Positions 55,116 to 64,000 of a stretch of DNA of 64,000 nucleotides are shown in pieces. The notes under the pieces are model-generated. The model did no database searches. It was not told the origin of the DNA and saw only the letters and a list, made by a program, of their open reading frames with translations. The translations under genes and the position numbers were made by a program. Origin of the DNA: Azonexus hydrophilus (GTDB taxonomy: Bacteria; Pseudomonadota; Gammaproteobacteria; Burkholderiales; Rhodocyclaceae); assembly GCF_905120355.1 (NCBI RefSeq), contig NZ_CAJHOB010000006.1:62001-126000 (forward strand), given 5' to 3'. Positions within the stretch are counted from its first letter, which is position 1, and every line of letters starts with the position of its first letter.

Positions 55116-57677
55116 TCAGACCTGCAGTCGTTCCATGAGCACGGTTTCCAGACGGATGCGGCGAGCGGGGTCGTTCAGGTCGTCACCACTGACGAGGAAG
55201 ACGTCTTCGGCCCGTTCGCCGAGGGTGGCAATTTTTGCGGTGTGGACCTGTACCCCGTGTTCGGCCAGGGTCTGCGCGATGCTGTAGAGCAGCCCGGGGC
55301 GGTCGGCAGCGACCAGTGACAGGATGTACTGGGTGCCCTTGTCGTCTGGCCGGATACGGACTTCCGGCTTGATCGGAAAATGCCGTAGCTGGCGTGACAG
55401 ACGCACGGGGGCGGGTGCTTCCGGCGGCAACTGGCGACGCAGGTGTTCTTCCAGTTCGTGTTCGATGTAATCCAGAGTTTCGCGCTGCACTTCCTGGGCG
55501 TCCACTGCCAGCAGGATGAAACTGTCGAGCGCGTAGCCATGAGCGGTGGTGTGGATCTTGGCGTCAACAACGCTGTAGCCGGCGCGGGCGAAGAAGCCCG
55601 CCAGTCGGGCAAAGAGGTCGGGCTGGTCGAGGGTGTACACCATCACCTGGACGCTGTTGCTGAGTTCGCCCAGGCGGGCACGGACGACCGGCTGCTGGTT
55701 ATGGATGCGGTAGTGCAGGGCGCGCGTGTGCCAGGCGATTTCCTCGGCCGAGTGGCGCAGGAAATAAACGGTATCGAGCTGGCTCCACAGGCGTTCATGC
55801 ACGGTATCGGAAAGAGCAAAGAAGCGCAGCTGCCGCATCGCTTCTGCCTGACGTTCGGCGATGATGCCGTGTGCGGCGGGCTCGTCGGTATCGCCGCTGA
55901 GATGGTGCAGGGTGGCGTGGTAGAGATCGGCAAGGAGTTTGCCTTTCCATTCATTCCACACCTTCGGACTGGTGCCGCGGATATCGGCATGCGTCAGCAG
56001 ATAGAGTGCCTGCAAGTGGCGCACGTCACCGACCAGGCCGGCGAACCGGGTAATCACTTCCGGGTCGTGTGTGTCTTCCTTTTGCGCAATCAGTGACATG
56101 CGCAGGTGCTGGCGTACCAGCCACACCACCAGTTCGCTGTCGTCTGTGGACAGGCCATGCTGGCTGCAGAATTCGGCTGCATCAACGGTGCCTTTTTCTG
56201 AATGATCGCCGCCGCGCCCTTTGGCGATGTCATGAAAGAGGGCGGCGATGTAGAGTAGCCAGGGCCGCTCGAATTCGTTGATGATGCGCGAGCATTCCGG
56301 GTATTCGTGGGCAAACTCGCTCTGGGTGAAGCGGCGCAGGTTGCGCAGCACCTGCAGGGTATGTTGATCGACGGTGTAAACATGGAACAGGTCGTGCTGC
56401 ATCTGGCCGACGATGCGCCCGAAATTGGGCAGGTAGGCGCCGAGGATGTCGAGCTGATTCATGCGCGTGAATTCGCTGACGACACCGTTGTCGTTTTGCA
56501 GCAATTCGAGGAAAAGGGCTCGGTTGTTCTGGTCAGCGCGGAACGTGTCGTCGATCACCTGGCGGGCATGCCACAGACTGCGTAGCGTCGGCGCCGTCAT
56601 GCCCTGCAGGGCCGGATTCTGCTGCAGGATGCGGAAAGCCTTGAAAATCAGCTGCGGCCGGGCTTTGAAATCTTCCAGTCGGCGGATGGCGAGCTGATTG
56701 CCGACCAGTTCAAAATCGGCGTCGTAGTCGCGGGCGTGCTGGCGGTTTTCCGGAAACAGTGCATCTTCCATGTTCTGCAGCACGATGGCGTTGAACATGA
56801 CCAGGGTCTTGGCGTTGCGGTAATAGGCTTGCATCAGTTGCTCGGAGGCGAGCTTCTCTCTGCTGTCCGTATAGCCGTAACGTTCGGCCAGGGCACGCTG
56901 GTAATCGAAGCGCAGCCGTTCCTCGCGACGCCCGGCCAGCAGATGCAGGCGGATGCGCAGATGGCGCAGGAAGTCTTCCAGCTGTTGCCCGAGTACCTGT
57001 CCTTCCGGACTGACCATGCCGCTGGCGGCCAGCTCGGCCCAGGTGGTGCCGAAGCCGGCGGCGTGCGCGATCCAGAGCAAGGTGTGCAGGTCGCGTAGCC
57101 CGCCCGGTGCTTCCTTGATGTTGGGTTCCAGGTTGTAAGGGGTTTCGTCGTGGCGCTGGTGGCGGTCTTTCTGTTCGAGCAGCTTGGCATCGAAAAAGCT
57201 GCGCACGTTGAGATGGCGGCTGAAATTTTTCTGAAAGCGATTGAAATTCTTGCTGTTGCCGGCCAGAAAGCGTGCTTCCGAGAGCGCGGTCTGGATCGAC
57301 AGGTCGGCGGCAGCCTCGATCAGGCATTCGTCGATGGTGCGGACGCTGTGGCCGATTTCCAGGCCGAGATCCCACAGGCAGGCGAGCAGGGCGTCGATTT
57401 TTCGTGCCGTACTGGCACTGGCCGGTTGTGGCAGGAGAATCAGGAGATCAATGTCGGAGGCCGGGTACAGTTCGCCCCGGCCATAACCGCCCACTGCCGC
57501 CAGTGTGGCAGCCACGGGAAAGCTGCTGGCCGCCCATAATTCGCTCAGTAGCGCATCGACATCGGCCGCCCGCGCCCGGAGCAGGGCCGGCGCATCGTTG
57601 TCCTGCAGATAGCGCGTTTCCCGGGCGCTTTGCTGCGCCTTGCATTGCTGGCGTAGAGCGGCGACCGGGAAGGGCAT
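55116..57677 (-). CDS. glnD: Bifunctional uridylyltransferase/uridylyl-removing enzyme GlnD
   Basis: 853 residues from ATG 57677, which overlaps the map stop by one base (TGATG); the upstream extension is rejected. Nucleotidyltransferase domain with [20 protein letters not shown] (residues 62-81), an HD domain with [17 protein letters not shown] (about 480), and two C-terminal ACT domains (about 670-745 and 780-853) that sense glutamine. It uridylylates PII when nitrogen is short and removes the UMP when glutamine is high. Coupled to map. Confidence 0.96.
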   Translation of the reverse strand: MPFPVAALRQQCKAQQSARETRYLQDNDAPALLRARAADVDALLSELWAASSFPVAATLAAVGGYGRGELYPASDIDLLILLPQPASASTARKIDALLACLWDLGLEIGHSVRTIDECLIEAAADLSIQTALSEARFLAGNSKNFNRFQKNFSRHLNVRSFFDAKLLEQKDRHQRHDETPYNLEPNIKEAPGGLRDLHTLLWIAHAAGFGTTWAELAASGMVSPEGQVLGQQLEDFLRHLRIRLHLLAGRREERLRFDYQRALAERYGYTDSREKLASEQLMQAYYRNAKTLVMFNAIVLQNMEDALFPENRQHARDYDADFELVGNQLAIRRLEDFKARPQLIFKAFRILQQNPALQGMTAPTLRSLWHARQVIDDTFRADQNNRALFLELLQNDNGVVSEFTRMNQLDILGAYLPNFGRIVGQMQHDLFHVYTVDQHTLQVLRNLRRFTQSEFAHEYPECSRIINEFERPWLLYIAALFHDIAKGRGGDHSEKGTVDAAEFCSQHGLSTDDSELVVWLVRQHLRMSLIAQKEDTHDPEVITRFAGLVGDVRHLQALYLLTHADIRGTSPKVWNEWKGKLLADLYHATLHHLSGDTDEPAAHGIIAERQAEAMRQLRFFALSDTVHERLWSQLDTVYFLRHSAEEIAWHTRALHYRIHNQQPVVRARLGELSNSVQVMVYTLDQPDLFARLAGFFARAGYSVVDAKIHTTAHGYALDSFILLAVDAQEVQRETLDYIEHELEEHLRRQLPPEAPAPVRLSRQLRHFPIKPEVRIRPDDKGTQYILSLVAADRPGLLYSIAQTLAEHGVQVHTAKIATLGERAEDVFLVSGDDLNDPARRIRLETVLMERLQV

Positions 57678-58477
57678 CAGGTGATCCAGTTGGGCTTGGG
57701 CCGGCTGCCGGTGGAGGCGGTGAGTACTTCGTAGCCGCTGTCGGTGACCAGCACCGTGTGTTCCCACTGGGCAGACAGGCTGCGATCCTTGGTGACGATG
57801 GTCCAGCCGTCGGGCATTTCACGGATGGCGGCCTTGCCGGCGTTGATCATCGGTTCGATGGTGAAAATCATCCCCGGTTCGAGCACCGGCCCCGAACCAG
57901 CTTTGCCGTAGTGCAGCACCTGCGGGTCTTCGTGAAACTTTTCCCCAATGCCGTGGCCGCAGAATTCACGCACTACCGAATAGCCGTTTTTTTCAGCGTA
58001 TTTCTGAATGACCGCGCCGATGTCGCCCAGATGAGCGCCCGGGCGCACGGCAGAAATGCCCAGCCACATGCACTCGAAGGTGATTTCGCACAGGCGTTTG
58101 GCCTGGATCGAGCCTTCTCCGGCAATGAACATGCGGCTGGTGTCGCCGTGCCAGCCATCCTTGATGGTCGTGATGTCAAGGTTGATGATGTCGCCATTTT
58201 TCAGCGCCCGGTCGCCGGGTACGCCGTGGCAGACCTGCTGGTTGATCGAGGTACAGATGGATTTGGGGTAGGGGTCGTAGCCGGAAGGCGCGTAATTGAG
58301 CGGTGCTGGAATGCAGCCCTGGACATTCACCATGTAATCGTGACAGAGGCGGTCCAGTTCTTCCGTGGTGACGCCGACTTTGACGAAAGGCTCGATGTAA
58401 TCGAGGACCTCGCCGGCCAGGCGGCAGGCGAGACGCATTTTTTCGATCTGTTCCGGCGTTTTGATGCTGATGCTCAT
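57677..58477 (-). CDS. map: Methionine aminopeptidase, type I
   Basis: 266 residues. All five metal ligands are visible: Asp in [19 protein letters not shown] (two), His in [18 protein letters not shown], and Glu in [12 protein letters not shown] and WEHTVL. The substrate His is in [10 protein letters not shown]. It removes the N-terminal Met from new proteins. Neighbour of glnD with a one-base overlap. Confidence 0.97.
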   Translation of the reverse strand: MSISIKTPEQIEKMRLACRLAGEVLDYIEPFVKVGVTTEELDRLCHDYMVNVQGCIPAPLNYAPSGYDPYPKSICTSINQQVCHGVPGDRALKNGDIINLDITTIKDGWHGDTSRMFIAGEGSIQAKRLCEITFECMWLGISAVRPGAHLGDIGAVIQKYAEKNGYSVVREFCGHGIGEKFHEDPQVLHYGKAGSGPVLEPGMIFTIEPMINAGKAAIREMPDGWTIVTKDRSLSAQWEHTVLVTDSGYEVLTASTGSRPKPNWIT

Positions 58478-58599
58478 TTTTTTGCAGGTGCGTTGGGGAA
58501 GGGCAGAGGATAAATGAAGCGCCTGCGATAAGCAAAAAGCCCTGCCGTGGGGCCGGCGTGAATGGCATACTTGCCGCCCGCTGTGATGGCAAGGGATGA

Positions 58600-59493
58600 A
58601 TGATGAAGATTTTGCTGCTGGGGAAAAACGGTCAGGTGGGCTGGCAACTGCAACGCGCCTTGGCGCCTCTGGGCGAAGTGGTGGCCTGGGGGCGTGCGGC
58701 CTGCGATGTGGCCGATACGGTGACGCTGGGGGAACGGGTGGCCGCCGTGGCGCCCGACGTGATTGTGAACGCCACGGCGTACACTGCGGTGGATAAGGCC
58801 GAAAGCGAACCGGCTCTGGCGCATGCCATCAACGCCGAAGCGCCTCGCCAGCTGGCCCTGGCGGCACGCGCCTGTGGCGCCCGCCTGGTGCACTATTCGA
58901 CCGATTACGTTTTCGATGGAACGAAACCCGGGCCTTACCGTGAAGATGATCCGACTGCGCCACACAGTGTGTATGGTCGCAGCAAATTGGCTGGGGAACA
59001 GGGTATCCAGACGGTGGATGGCCTGCAGTCACTGATTTTCCGCACCAGTTGGGTATTTGGCGAACATGGCGCCAACTTCGTCAAGACCATTCTGCGCCTG
59101 GCCGGTGAGCGCGAGCAGTTGACGGTGGTGGATGATCAGATCGGCAGCCCGACGCCGGCCGCGCTGATTGCCGATGTGACGGCGCTGGCTTTGCAGCAGT
59201 GGCTGCATGCCGGAGCGCACACCCCGGCGCATCGGTTGTACCACTTGAGTGCTGCCCAGCCGGTGAGTTGGTGTGCTTTTGCGCGGGAGATCGTCCGTCT
59301 GGCCAGCGAACAGGGGCGGGCATTGCGGTTGCACGCCGACGCTATCCAGCCGATTCCCAGTTCGGCCTATCCGACGCCGGCGCGCCGTCCGGCCAATTCA
59401 CGACTGGATTGCCGGCAGTTGGAACGGGATTTCTGCCTGCAGCTTCCCGGCTGGCAACCTTATCTGGAGCGCATGTTGCCGCTACTGCCGTGA
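58600..59493 (+). CDS. rfbD: dTDP-4-dehydrorhamnose reductase
   Basis: 297 residues. Short-chain reductase fold: ILLLGKNGQVGWQL binds NADPH, the catalytic motif is STDYVFDGTKPGPYREDD with SVYGRSKLAGE (Tyr and Lys), and WVFGEHGANFVKTI follows. It makes dTDP-L-rhamnose for lipopolysaccharide or exopolysaccharide. rfbA, rfbB and rfbC are not adjacent, so this copy stands alone. ATG at 58600 or 58603 is possible. Confidence 0.93.
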   Translation: MMKILLLGKNGQVGWQLQRALAPLGEVVAWGRAACDVADTVTLGERVAAVAPDVIVNATAYTAVDKAESEPALAHAINAEAPRQLALAARACGARLVHYSTDYVFDGTKPGPYREDDPTAPHSVYGRSKLAGEQGIQTVDGLQSLIFRTSWVFGEHGANFVKTILRLAGEREQLTVVDDQIGSPTPAALIADVTALALQQWLHAGAHTPAHRLYHLSAAQPVSWCAFAREIVRLASEQGRALRLHADAIQPIPSSAYPTPARRPANSRLDCRQLERDFCLQLPGWQPYLERMLPLLP

Positions 59494-59524
59494 TACGCCC
59501 CAAAGAAGGGGAGGCAAATAGTGT

Positions 59525-59553
59525 TTGTGTGCGCAATATTGGCAAGTTATAAT
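59525..59553 (+). promoter_or_regulatory. Sigma-70 promoter of the DUF4395 gene
   Basis: TTGTGT (59525-59530), a 17-base spacer, then TATAAT (59548-59553), 35 bases before the ATG, in an AT-rich stretch. Confidence 0.55.
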
Positions 59554-59588
59554 ATAAGCGTTCTATTATTAAACGCGGAGTAATTACC

Positions 59589-60008
59589 ATGTTGCGCTTC
59601 GATATTGCCCCTGTCTGCTCCAACGCCTACCGCCTGCAGGCATTGATGAGCATGACCATCGCCGCCATTTATCTGTTCACTCCCTACAAGTGGGTGGCGA
59701 TTTTTCTTGCCCTGGGCGGCTTCATCCGCGGCTTTGTCTCGCCGCACAAGTGCTTGTCTTACAAGCTCTTTGCCAGCATCACCAGAACGCTGAAGCTGAG
59801 CAAGATGCAGAATGCCGGCTCCAAAATGTTTGCCGACAAGATTGCCTGCGTGGCCGGTACGGCAATGTTTGTTACCTGGCTACTTGATTCCAGCATCGGC
59901 ATGATTCCTGGATGGGCCATCCTGATTTTTGCTTTTCTCGATGTGACCACCGGCTTTTGTGCTGCCTGTTGGGCCTATCTTGCTTATTACAAGATGAAAG
60001 GCGCTTGA
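59589..60008 (+). CDS. DUF4395 family membrane protein
   Basis: 139 residues with two pairs of membrane helices (about 14-48 and 88-132). The family pattern includes NAYRLQALMS, FIRGFVSPHKCLSYKLFA and LLDSSIGMIPGWAILIFAFLDVTTGFCAACW. DUF4395 proteins are inner-membrane proteins that often lie near thiosulfate or sulfur-transfer genes; none is seen here. Function unknown. It has its own promoter. Confidence 0.82.
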   Translation: MLRFDIAPVCSNAYRLQALMSMTIAAIYLFTPYKWVAIFLALGGFIRGFVSPHKCLSYKLFASITRTLKLSKMQNAGSKMFADKIACVAGTAMFVTWLLDSSIGMIPGWAILIFAFLDVTTGFCAACWAYLAYYKMKGA

Positions 60009-60033
60009 GACGTCAGGCTTTTTCTGCTGCCAG

Positions 60034-60074
60034 AGATCAGCGTGCGGACAGCTTTTTTGCATCCACGCTGATCT
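60034..60074. other. Long stem-loop between DUF4395 and the cytochrome c gene
   Basis: AGATCAGCGTG and CACGCTGATCT pair perfectly over 11 bp with a 19-base loop containing TTTTTT. Could act as the DUF4395 transcript end or as an RNA processing site. Confidence 0.45.
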
Positions 60075-60107
60075 TTGCGACACAGATCAAGGAAATTTGC
60101 CTGACGG

Positions 60108-60161
60108 CTCCCGAAAATAACGCACAGGGTCGAGCGAGTGCTCGGTCGTCATTTTCGGGAG
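60108..60161 (+). promoter_or_regulatory. 5' UTR hairpin covering the cytochrome c ribosome binding site
   Basis: CTCCCGAAAAT (60108-60118) pairs perfectly with ATTTTCGGGAG (60151-60161), and CGAGC/GCTCG pair inside. The right arm includes the CGGGAG that precedes ATG 60168, so the structure would hide the Shine-Dalgarno. Confidence 0.6.
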
Positions 60162-60167
60162 AGAGAA

Positions 60168-60521
60168 ATGAAAAAATTGCACAAAACCACCTCCGTACTG
60201 GTTGCCGGTGTTGCTGCAGCCCTGTTCGCTACCGGGGCGCAGGCCTTTGATGAAGCTGCCGCCAAGGACTTGATGAAGCAAAACAAGTGTACCCAGTGCC
60301 ACGGCATGGACAAGGACAAGGATGGCCCCTCGTTCAAGAAGATCGCTGGCAAATTCAAGGGCAAGGCTGATTCGGAAAGTAAATTGCTCACCCACCTGAC
60401 GACCGCTCCCAAGGTCAAGTTGTCGGATGGTTCGGAAGAGGAACATAAGATCGTGAAGACCTCGCCAGCCAAAGATGAAGCTCAGGTCAAGAACATGATC
60501 CAGTACATCCTGTCACTGTAA
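60168..60521 (+). CDS. Class I cytochrome c (c551/c5-like), exported
   Basis: 117 residues from ATG 60168. Signal peptide (about 1-24, ending TGAQA), then a single haem motif CTQCHG and the later Met-type ligand region, with lysine-rich DKDKDGPSFKKIAGKFKGKADSESKLL. Length and haem position fit a small monohaem electron carrier. It precedes the NapC-like gene by 53 bases, so it may accept electrons from it. A hairpin covers its ribosome binding site. Confidence 0.9.
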   Translation: MKKLHKTTSVLVAGVAAALFATGAQAFDEAAAKDLMKQNKCTQCHGMDKDKDGPSFKKIAGKFKGKADSESKLLTHLTTAPKVKLSDGSEEEHKIVKTSPAKDEAQVKNMIQYILSL

Positions 60522-60574
60522 GAGACAGTCCGGTGCCCCGCCGGGCGGGACACCAAAAACGCCTGGGGGGCGAA

Positions 60575-61177
60575 ATGAATCAAGACAATCAAGGCGCATT
60601 GCGCCGCTGCTGGGGGGCCTTGCGCCGGCCCAGCGTGAAGTATTCGCTGCTGACACTGCTGGTGGCCGGTTTCTTTTCCGGAATCCTGTTCTGGGGGGGC
60701 TTTAACACGGCGATGGAAGCCACTAATACGATGGAGTTCTGCATCGGCTGTCACGAAATGCGCGACAACGTGTATGTGGAATACAAGGAAACCATCCACT
60801 ACAAGAACCGCAGCGGTGTGCGCGCGGTGTGTTCGGATTGCCATGTGCCCAAAGACTGGACGCACAAGATCATCCGCAAGATCAAGGCGAGCAAGGAAGT
60901 CTGGGGCAAGATCACTGGCGTCATCGATACCAAGGAAAAATTCGAAGGCCACCGCATGGAAATGGCGAGCCGCGAGTGGGAACGCATGAAGAGCAGCGAT
61001 TCGCGCGAATGCCGCAATTGTCACAATTTCGATGCCATGAGCGAGGAATTGCAGCGCAAGACGCCGTACAAGAAACACATGGCAGCCAAGGCCGAAGGCA
61101 AGACCTGCATCGATTGCCACAAGGGGATTGCGCACCGTCTGCCGGCTGAATTTGAGGAAGACGAAGAAGAGGAGTGA
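60575..61177 (+). CDS. NapC/NirT-type tetraheme membrane cytochrome c
   Basis: 200 residues from ATG 60575; the 14 residues before it in the open frame are rejected. An N-terminal anchor helix (about 20-43) is followed by four haem motifs, CIGCH, CSDCH, CRNCH and CIDCH, and a very acidic C-terminus (EFEEDEEEE). NapC/NirT proteins oxidise menaquinol or ubiquinol and pass electrons to periplasmic reductases. No nap or nir reductase lies beside it; the small cytochrome c upstream is a candidate partner. Confidence 0.92.
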   Translation: MNQDNQGALRRCWGALRRPSVKYSLLTLLVAGFFSGILFWGGFNTAMEATNTMEFCIGCHEMRDNVYVEYKETIHYKNRSGVRAVCSDCHVPKDWTHKIIRKIKASKEVWGKITGVIDTKEKFEGHRMEMASREWERMKSSDSRECRNCHNFDAMSEELQRKTPYKKHMAAKAEGKTCIDCHKGIAHRLPAEFEEDEEEE

Positions 61178-61198
61178 TCTGCCCGTGCTGGCAGTGAC

Positions 61199-61224
61199 AA
61201 AAACCCGGCCGCGGCCGGGTTTTT
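61199..61224 (+). terminator. Intrinsic terminator after the NapC-like gene
   Basis: AAACCCGGCC and GGCCGGGTTT pair over 10 bp around GC, followed by more T. Confidence 0.9.
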
Positions 61225-61331
61225 GTTGCGCCTTGGCAGGGCGCCCCGGAGCGATGCAGCGCGCTTCACCTTGACGCACAACACCAAGCCGTTACGATGC
61301 CGGGTATCAGGAACAAAAAAAGAGGTTCGGC

Positions 61332-61658
61332 ATGCCAGAGCGGTTGCGCTTTTTGTCCATGGCTGAGGTGGTGGAGGGGATGGTTCTGGGCAAGCCGCTG
61401 GTAGTGACCAAGCAGGGAATCATCGATTTCACCTTGCCGGCGGGACATGCGCTGACTGAAACGAACCTGCGTCAGATGAGGCTGCGTCAAGTCGAGTTTG
61501 TCTGCATCCGCGCTGAGGATGAACGCACCGAAGCGGAGCGCGAAGCTGAATTGGCGGCTGATGCCGAGCGTCTGACCTGCATTTTTTCCCAGGCGGACCT
61601 GCGCGATCCGGCGCTGGCGGGTTTGCACGCTGCCGTGCTGGCTTACCGGAGTTTGTGA
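61332..61658 (+). CDS. Hypothetical protein upstream of an HDOD gene
   Basis: 108 residues. The start FLSMAEVVEGMVLGKPLVVTKQGIIDFTLPAGHALTETNLRQM resembles the small beta domain that often precedes HD-GYP or HDOD domains (DUF3391-like), so it could be a split regulatory module. The second half is helical. It overlaps the HDOD gene by one base (TGATG). Confidence 0.7.
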   Translation: MPERLRFLSMAEVVEGMVLGKPLVVTKQGIIDFTLPAGHALTETNLRQMRLRQVEFVCIRAEDERTEAEREAELAADAERLTCIFSQADLRDPALAGLHAAVLAYRSL

Positions 61659-62497
61659 TGCCGTTGCATCTGTTGCCTGGCCAAATTGTGCAGCGCGCCG
61701 TCTTGCTGCCGGCGTTTCCCCTGGTGGTGAAGGACATTCTGCACACACTGGATGATGAGTCTGCCGCGCTATCCACGCTGAGCGATCTGGTCGCCAAGGA
61801 TCCGGTGATCACCGCCCGGATTTTTTCCATGGCCAATGCGGCCGCCTCGGCCGGTTCCGGACGGCGTGAAATTCGTGACATTCAGGTCGCCCTGTCCCTG
61901 ATCGGCATGGCGCGGCTACGAGAAATCGCGCTGACTGTGAGCATCGCCGAGTTTTCGCGGGCCTGCCGCATGGATCGCAATTTCTGGCGTCACAGTGTGG
62001 CGGTGGGGGTCGCGACGCAGGAATTGGCGCGCCAGGGGCAATTTTCTGCTGATATCGCCCTAGTGTGTGGTCTGGTACACGATATCGGCAGTTTGTGGAT
62101 GGCACGTTGTCAGCCGCTGGAATTCCAGATGGTACGCAACAGCATGGAAGCCGATCCTGGCCTCGACATCATTGATGCCGAGCGGCTGCATTTTGGCGCC
62201 GACCATTGCTGGATCGGTGCCGTACTGGCGAGTGCCTGGGGTTTGCCGGAGCCGGTGGTTGCCGCCATTGCCCATCACCACGACCCGGAGCCGCCGCTCG
62301 ACAAGCTGGTTGCTGCGACCCACGTGGGTGAAGTACTGGCCAACGCGCTCGATCTCGCTAGTCCGGCGCCTGCCAGTGTCCGCCATCTGTCTGCGGCGGC
62401 CTGCACCCTGCTGGGGCTGGACTGGAGCCAGGACATGACCTACCTGTTCGGTTGCATCGAAGCGCGTGTACGTCACTTGGGACGGTTTTTCGACTGA
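61658..62497 (+). CDS. HDOD domain protein
   Basis: 279 residues from ATG 61658; a GTG one codon earlier is possible. The HDOD domain (about 15-215) shows PLVVKDILHTLDDESAALSTLSDLVAKDPVITARIFSMAN, ALSLIGMARLREIALTV, and GLVHDIGSLW with the HD pair, then AAIAHHHDPEP. HDOD proteins are signalling hubs in motility and c-di-GMP networks, usually non-catalytic. Coupled to the preceding small gene. Confidence 0.87.
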   Translation: MPLHLLPGQIVQRAVLLPAFPLVVKDILHTLDDESAALSTLSDLVAKDPVITARIFSMANAAASAGSGRREIRDIQVALSLIGMARLREIALTVSIAEFSRACRMDRNFWRHSVAVGVATQELARQGQFSADIALVCGLVHDIGSLWMARCQPLEFQMVRNSMEADPGLDIIDAERLHFGADHCWIGAVLASAWGLPEPVVAAIAHHHDPEPPLDKLVAATHVGEVLANALDLASPAPASVRHLSAAACTLLGLDWSQDMTYLFGCIEARVRHLGRFFD

Positions 62498-62527
62498 GTC
62501 CTTGGCCGGATTTCGCACAGGATATTC

Positions 62528-63076
62528 ATGGCACTGAAAGCAACGATCTTCAAAATCAATCTCACCGTTTCCGATCTGGACCGTGGTCATTTTGCCGATT
62601 ACGCCCTGACGGTGGCGCGTCACCCTTCTGAAAACGACCAGCGCATGATGGTGCGGATCCTGGCCTTTGCCCTGTTCGCCGGGCCGGATCTTGCTTTCGG
62701 CAAGGGGCTCTCAAGTGATGACGAGTGTGCCCTGCAGGCCATTGATGCCGGAGGGGTGTTGCGCCAGTGGGTGGAAGTCGGGCAACCCGATCTGACACGC
62801 ATTCGTAAAGGGGCGCAGCGCGCCGATGCCGCGATTGTCCTCGCGTATGGTGGGCGGGCGGTGGATGTGTGGTGGGAACAGATGGCGCCCGAGGTGGCAC
62901 GCTTTGACAATCTCACCGTGCTGCGCCTCGGTGCCGCCGAGGGTGAAGCGCTCGCCGCGCTGGCGGCACGCAACATGCAGCTGAACTGCACCATTCAGGA
63001 AGGTACGGTCTGGCTGGCCTGTGGTGAGAACAGTGTGGAAATAACGCTGGAAACCCTGCTCTCCCCGGCGGAGTAG
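62528..63076 (+). CDS. YaeQ family protein
   Basis: 182 residues. MALKATIFKINLTVSDLDRGHFADYALTVARHPSENDQRMMVRILAFAL and the following LSSDDECALQAIDAGG match YaeQ, a PD-(D/E)XK-fold protein that can compensate for RfaH loss in E. coli. Biochemical role unknown. It starts 31 bases after the HDOD gene and may be cotranscribed. Confidence 0.9.
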   Translation: MALKATIFKINLTVSDLDRGHFADYALTVARHPSENDQRMMVRILAFALFAGPDLAFGKGLSSDDECALQAIDAGGVLRQWVEVGQPDLTRIRKGAQRADAAIVLAYGGRAVDVWWEQMAPEVARFDNLTVLRLGAAEGEALAALAARNMQLNCTIQEGTVWLACGENSVEITLETLLSPAE

Positions 63077-63117
63077 GAGAGGGGCGTTTTTTTACGCCAG
63101 ACGCACAGTCGTCCGGC

Positions 63118-64000
63118 TCAACCGCAGCCTGCGGTTGAGGGCGCAATGCCGAGATTCAGCGTCACGCCTTTTTTCATCCGGCCAATGACGTGCATTTCGC
63201 AGGCCTGGCAGTCAAATTTGAGGATGAGTTTTTCCTTGCCGTTAATCAGCGTCATCGGGTCCGGCTTGAGATATTTCACCTCTTTCGGACACAGGTTGAA
63301 GCTGTGGCGCAGACAGTGTTTGGTGATCATCAGTGACACCAAGCCTTTCTCCGCGCCGGTTTCATACGCTTCGTCGATCAGACGGACCCCGTGTTTTTCG
63401 TAGAAGGCGCGGGCTTTGGCATTGAAGACGTTACCGAGGTAAGTCAGTTCCTGCTGCGGATAAATGGCCGGCTCGGCGCTGGCGGCGCGGCGCAGGGGCC
63501 GTGGGTGCCGTGCCAGACGTTCTGCCTGCAGGGCTTCAACTGCTTGCCGGCGCAGTGCATTGAGGCTGCTGACTGGAAAGAACCAGTCTTCCTTCAGGTT
63601 GAGCGTCAGGCCGGTGGCGCAAAAGCTGGTGCCACCGAGCTTCTGCAGCTGCTCTTCCAGCTTGCTGCGGGCAGCGGCCGGATTTTGCGCGCCGACGATA
63701 TCCGGGCATGCGTCCCGGTTGAGGTGGGCACTGGCGCAGATGCCATCTTCGTCGCGCAGGGTCAGCGTGAAGGCTGACGGCGTTTCCGTGAAGTCGATCT
63801 GCACGGCGATCAGGCGCTGGGCCGAGTCCTTTTCCAGAGCACGTTCGAATGCCTGGTCGCGGTTACGGAACAGGGTGGTGCCCAGACTCAGATCGGCGGG
63901 CATCTGGGCCAGATGCAGACGCTGGCCGTCAACACGGTTGACCCGCATGCCCTGTACCTCGCCTGCGGCATCGTGGAAGCACAGGCCATCGCCATTGTGA
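63118..64000 (-). CDS. U32 peptidase-like protein (RlhA type), N-terminus outside the window
   Basis: The frame runs to the right edge of the window without a start, so this is the C-terminal 290 or so residues. HNGDGLCFHDAAGE...MRVNRVDG, KEDWFFPVSSLNALRRQAVEAL (a DUF3656-like middle) and the Cys-rich end (SLMITKHCLRHSFNLCPKEV, LKFDCQACEMHVIGRM) match the large U32 proteins such as E. coli RlhA, which hydroxylates C2501 of 23S rRNA. The four conserved cysteines that probably bind a cluster are visible. RlhA itself is the best guess. Confidence 0.8.
   Translation of the reverse strand, partial: HNGDGLCFHDAAGEVQGMRVNRVDGQRLHLAQMPADLSLGTTLFRNRDQAFERALEKDSAQRLIAVQIDFTETPSAFTLTLRDEDGICASAHLNRDACPDIVGAQNPAAARSKLEEQLQKLGGTSFCATGLTLNLKEDWFFPVSSLNALRRQAVEALQAERLARHPRPLRRAASAEPAIYPQQELTYLGNVFNAKARAFYEKHGVRLIDEAYETGAEKGLVSLMITKHCLRHSFNLCPKEVKYLKPDPMTLINGKEKLILKFDCQACEMHVIGRMKKGVTLNLGIAPSTAGCG

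Overview
The window looks like chromosomal DNA of a betaproteobacterium, most likely order Rhodocyclales (Azonexus/Dechloromonas/Accumulibacter-like). The evidence is the high GC content, the DUF3567 and DUF3460 small proteins typical of Betaproteobacteria, a PhaR polyhydroxyalkanoate regulator, hpnCDE squalene genes, many c-type cytochromes, TRAP dicarboxylate transport and abundant GGDEF/EAL signalling. I see no insertion sequence, prophage, CRISPR array or rRNA operon. There is one tRNA, tRNA-Leu(UAG). The genus is inference only.

Layout. 1-6.9 kb: the tail of a nucleoside-recognition membrane protein, a hotdog thioesterase, two radical SAM proteins (one with a B12-binding-type N-terminus), then a tightly overlapping folB-like/folA/PAS-GGDEF-EAL operon. 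6.9-11 kb: a minus-strand redox block. It holds an octaheme cytochrome with a C-terminal anchor plus a b-type cytochrome, driven by what looks like a class II FNR promoter, followed by a Rieske protein, a NifX-like protein and a small protein. 11-19 kb: DUF3567, DUF3460, a nitronate monooxygenase-like gene bracketed by an 80-bp duplication, an ADP-forming acyl-CoA synthetase/GNAT acetyltransferase, an OsmC protein, and a three-domain cNMP-AckA-PduL fusion. 19-25 kb: LysR/azoreductase/pirin, mnmC and lysS. 25-31 kb: phaR, ppk1, an ankyrin protein, a response regulator-GGDEF protein, an uncharacterised CxxCH protein and a SIMPL protein. 31-38.5 kb: bioF, arginase family, DODA dioxygenase, gcvH, lolA, tesA and a YbbA-like ATPase. 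38.4-41.3 kb: the hpnCDE squalene operon. 41.3-49.4 kb: tRNA-Leu, rho, trxA, a DctSR-like two-component system and dctPQM. 49.4-58.5 kb: a chemoreceptor, clpB with a sigma-32 promoter, DUF1684, and map-glnD. 58.6-64 kb: rfbD, DUF4395, a small cytochrome c and a NapC-like tetraheme protein, an HDOD/YaeQ group, and the C-terminal part of an RlhA-type U32 protein.

How the genes fit together. Storage and acetyl-CoA metabolism recur (phaR, ppk1, the AckA-PduL fusion, the ADP-forming acyl-CoA synthetase). The phaR promoter and the AckA-PduL promoter carry the same unusual 13-base core, which suggests one regulator for both. Anaerobic or microaerobic respiration is the second theme (octaheme cytochrome, NapC-like protein, FNR box, Rieske). 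Carbon uptake by a dicarboxylate TRAP system under two-component control, and c-di-GMP signalling, complete the picture.

The most unusual items are the cNMP-AckA-PduL fusion with a substituted kinase active site, the five-gene octaheme/b-cytochrome/Rieske/NifX-like block, the shared palindromic operator, the duplication around the nitronate monooxygenase gene, and a hairpin that covers the ribosome binding site of a cytochrome c gene.
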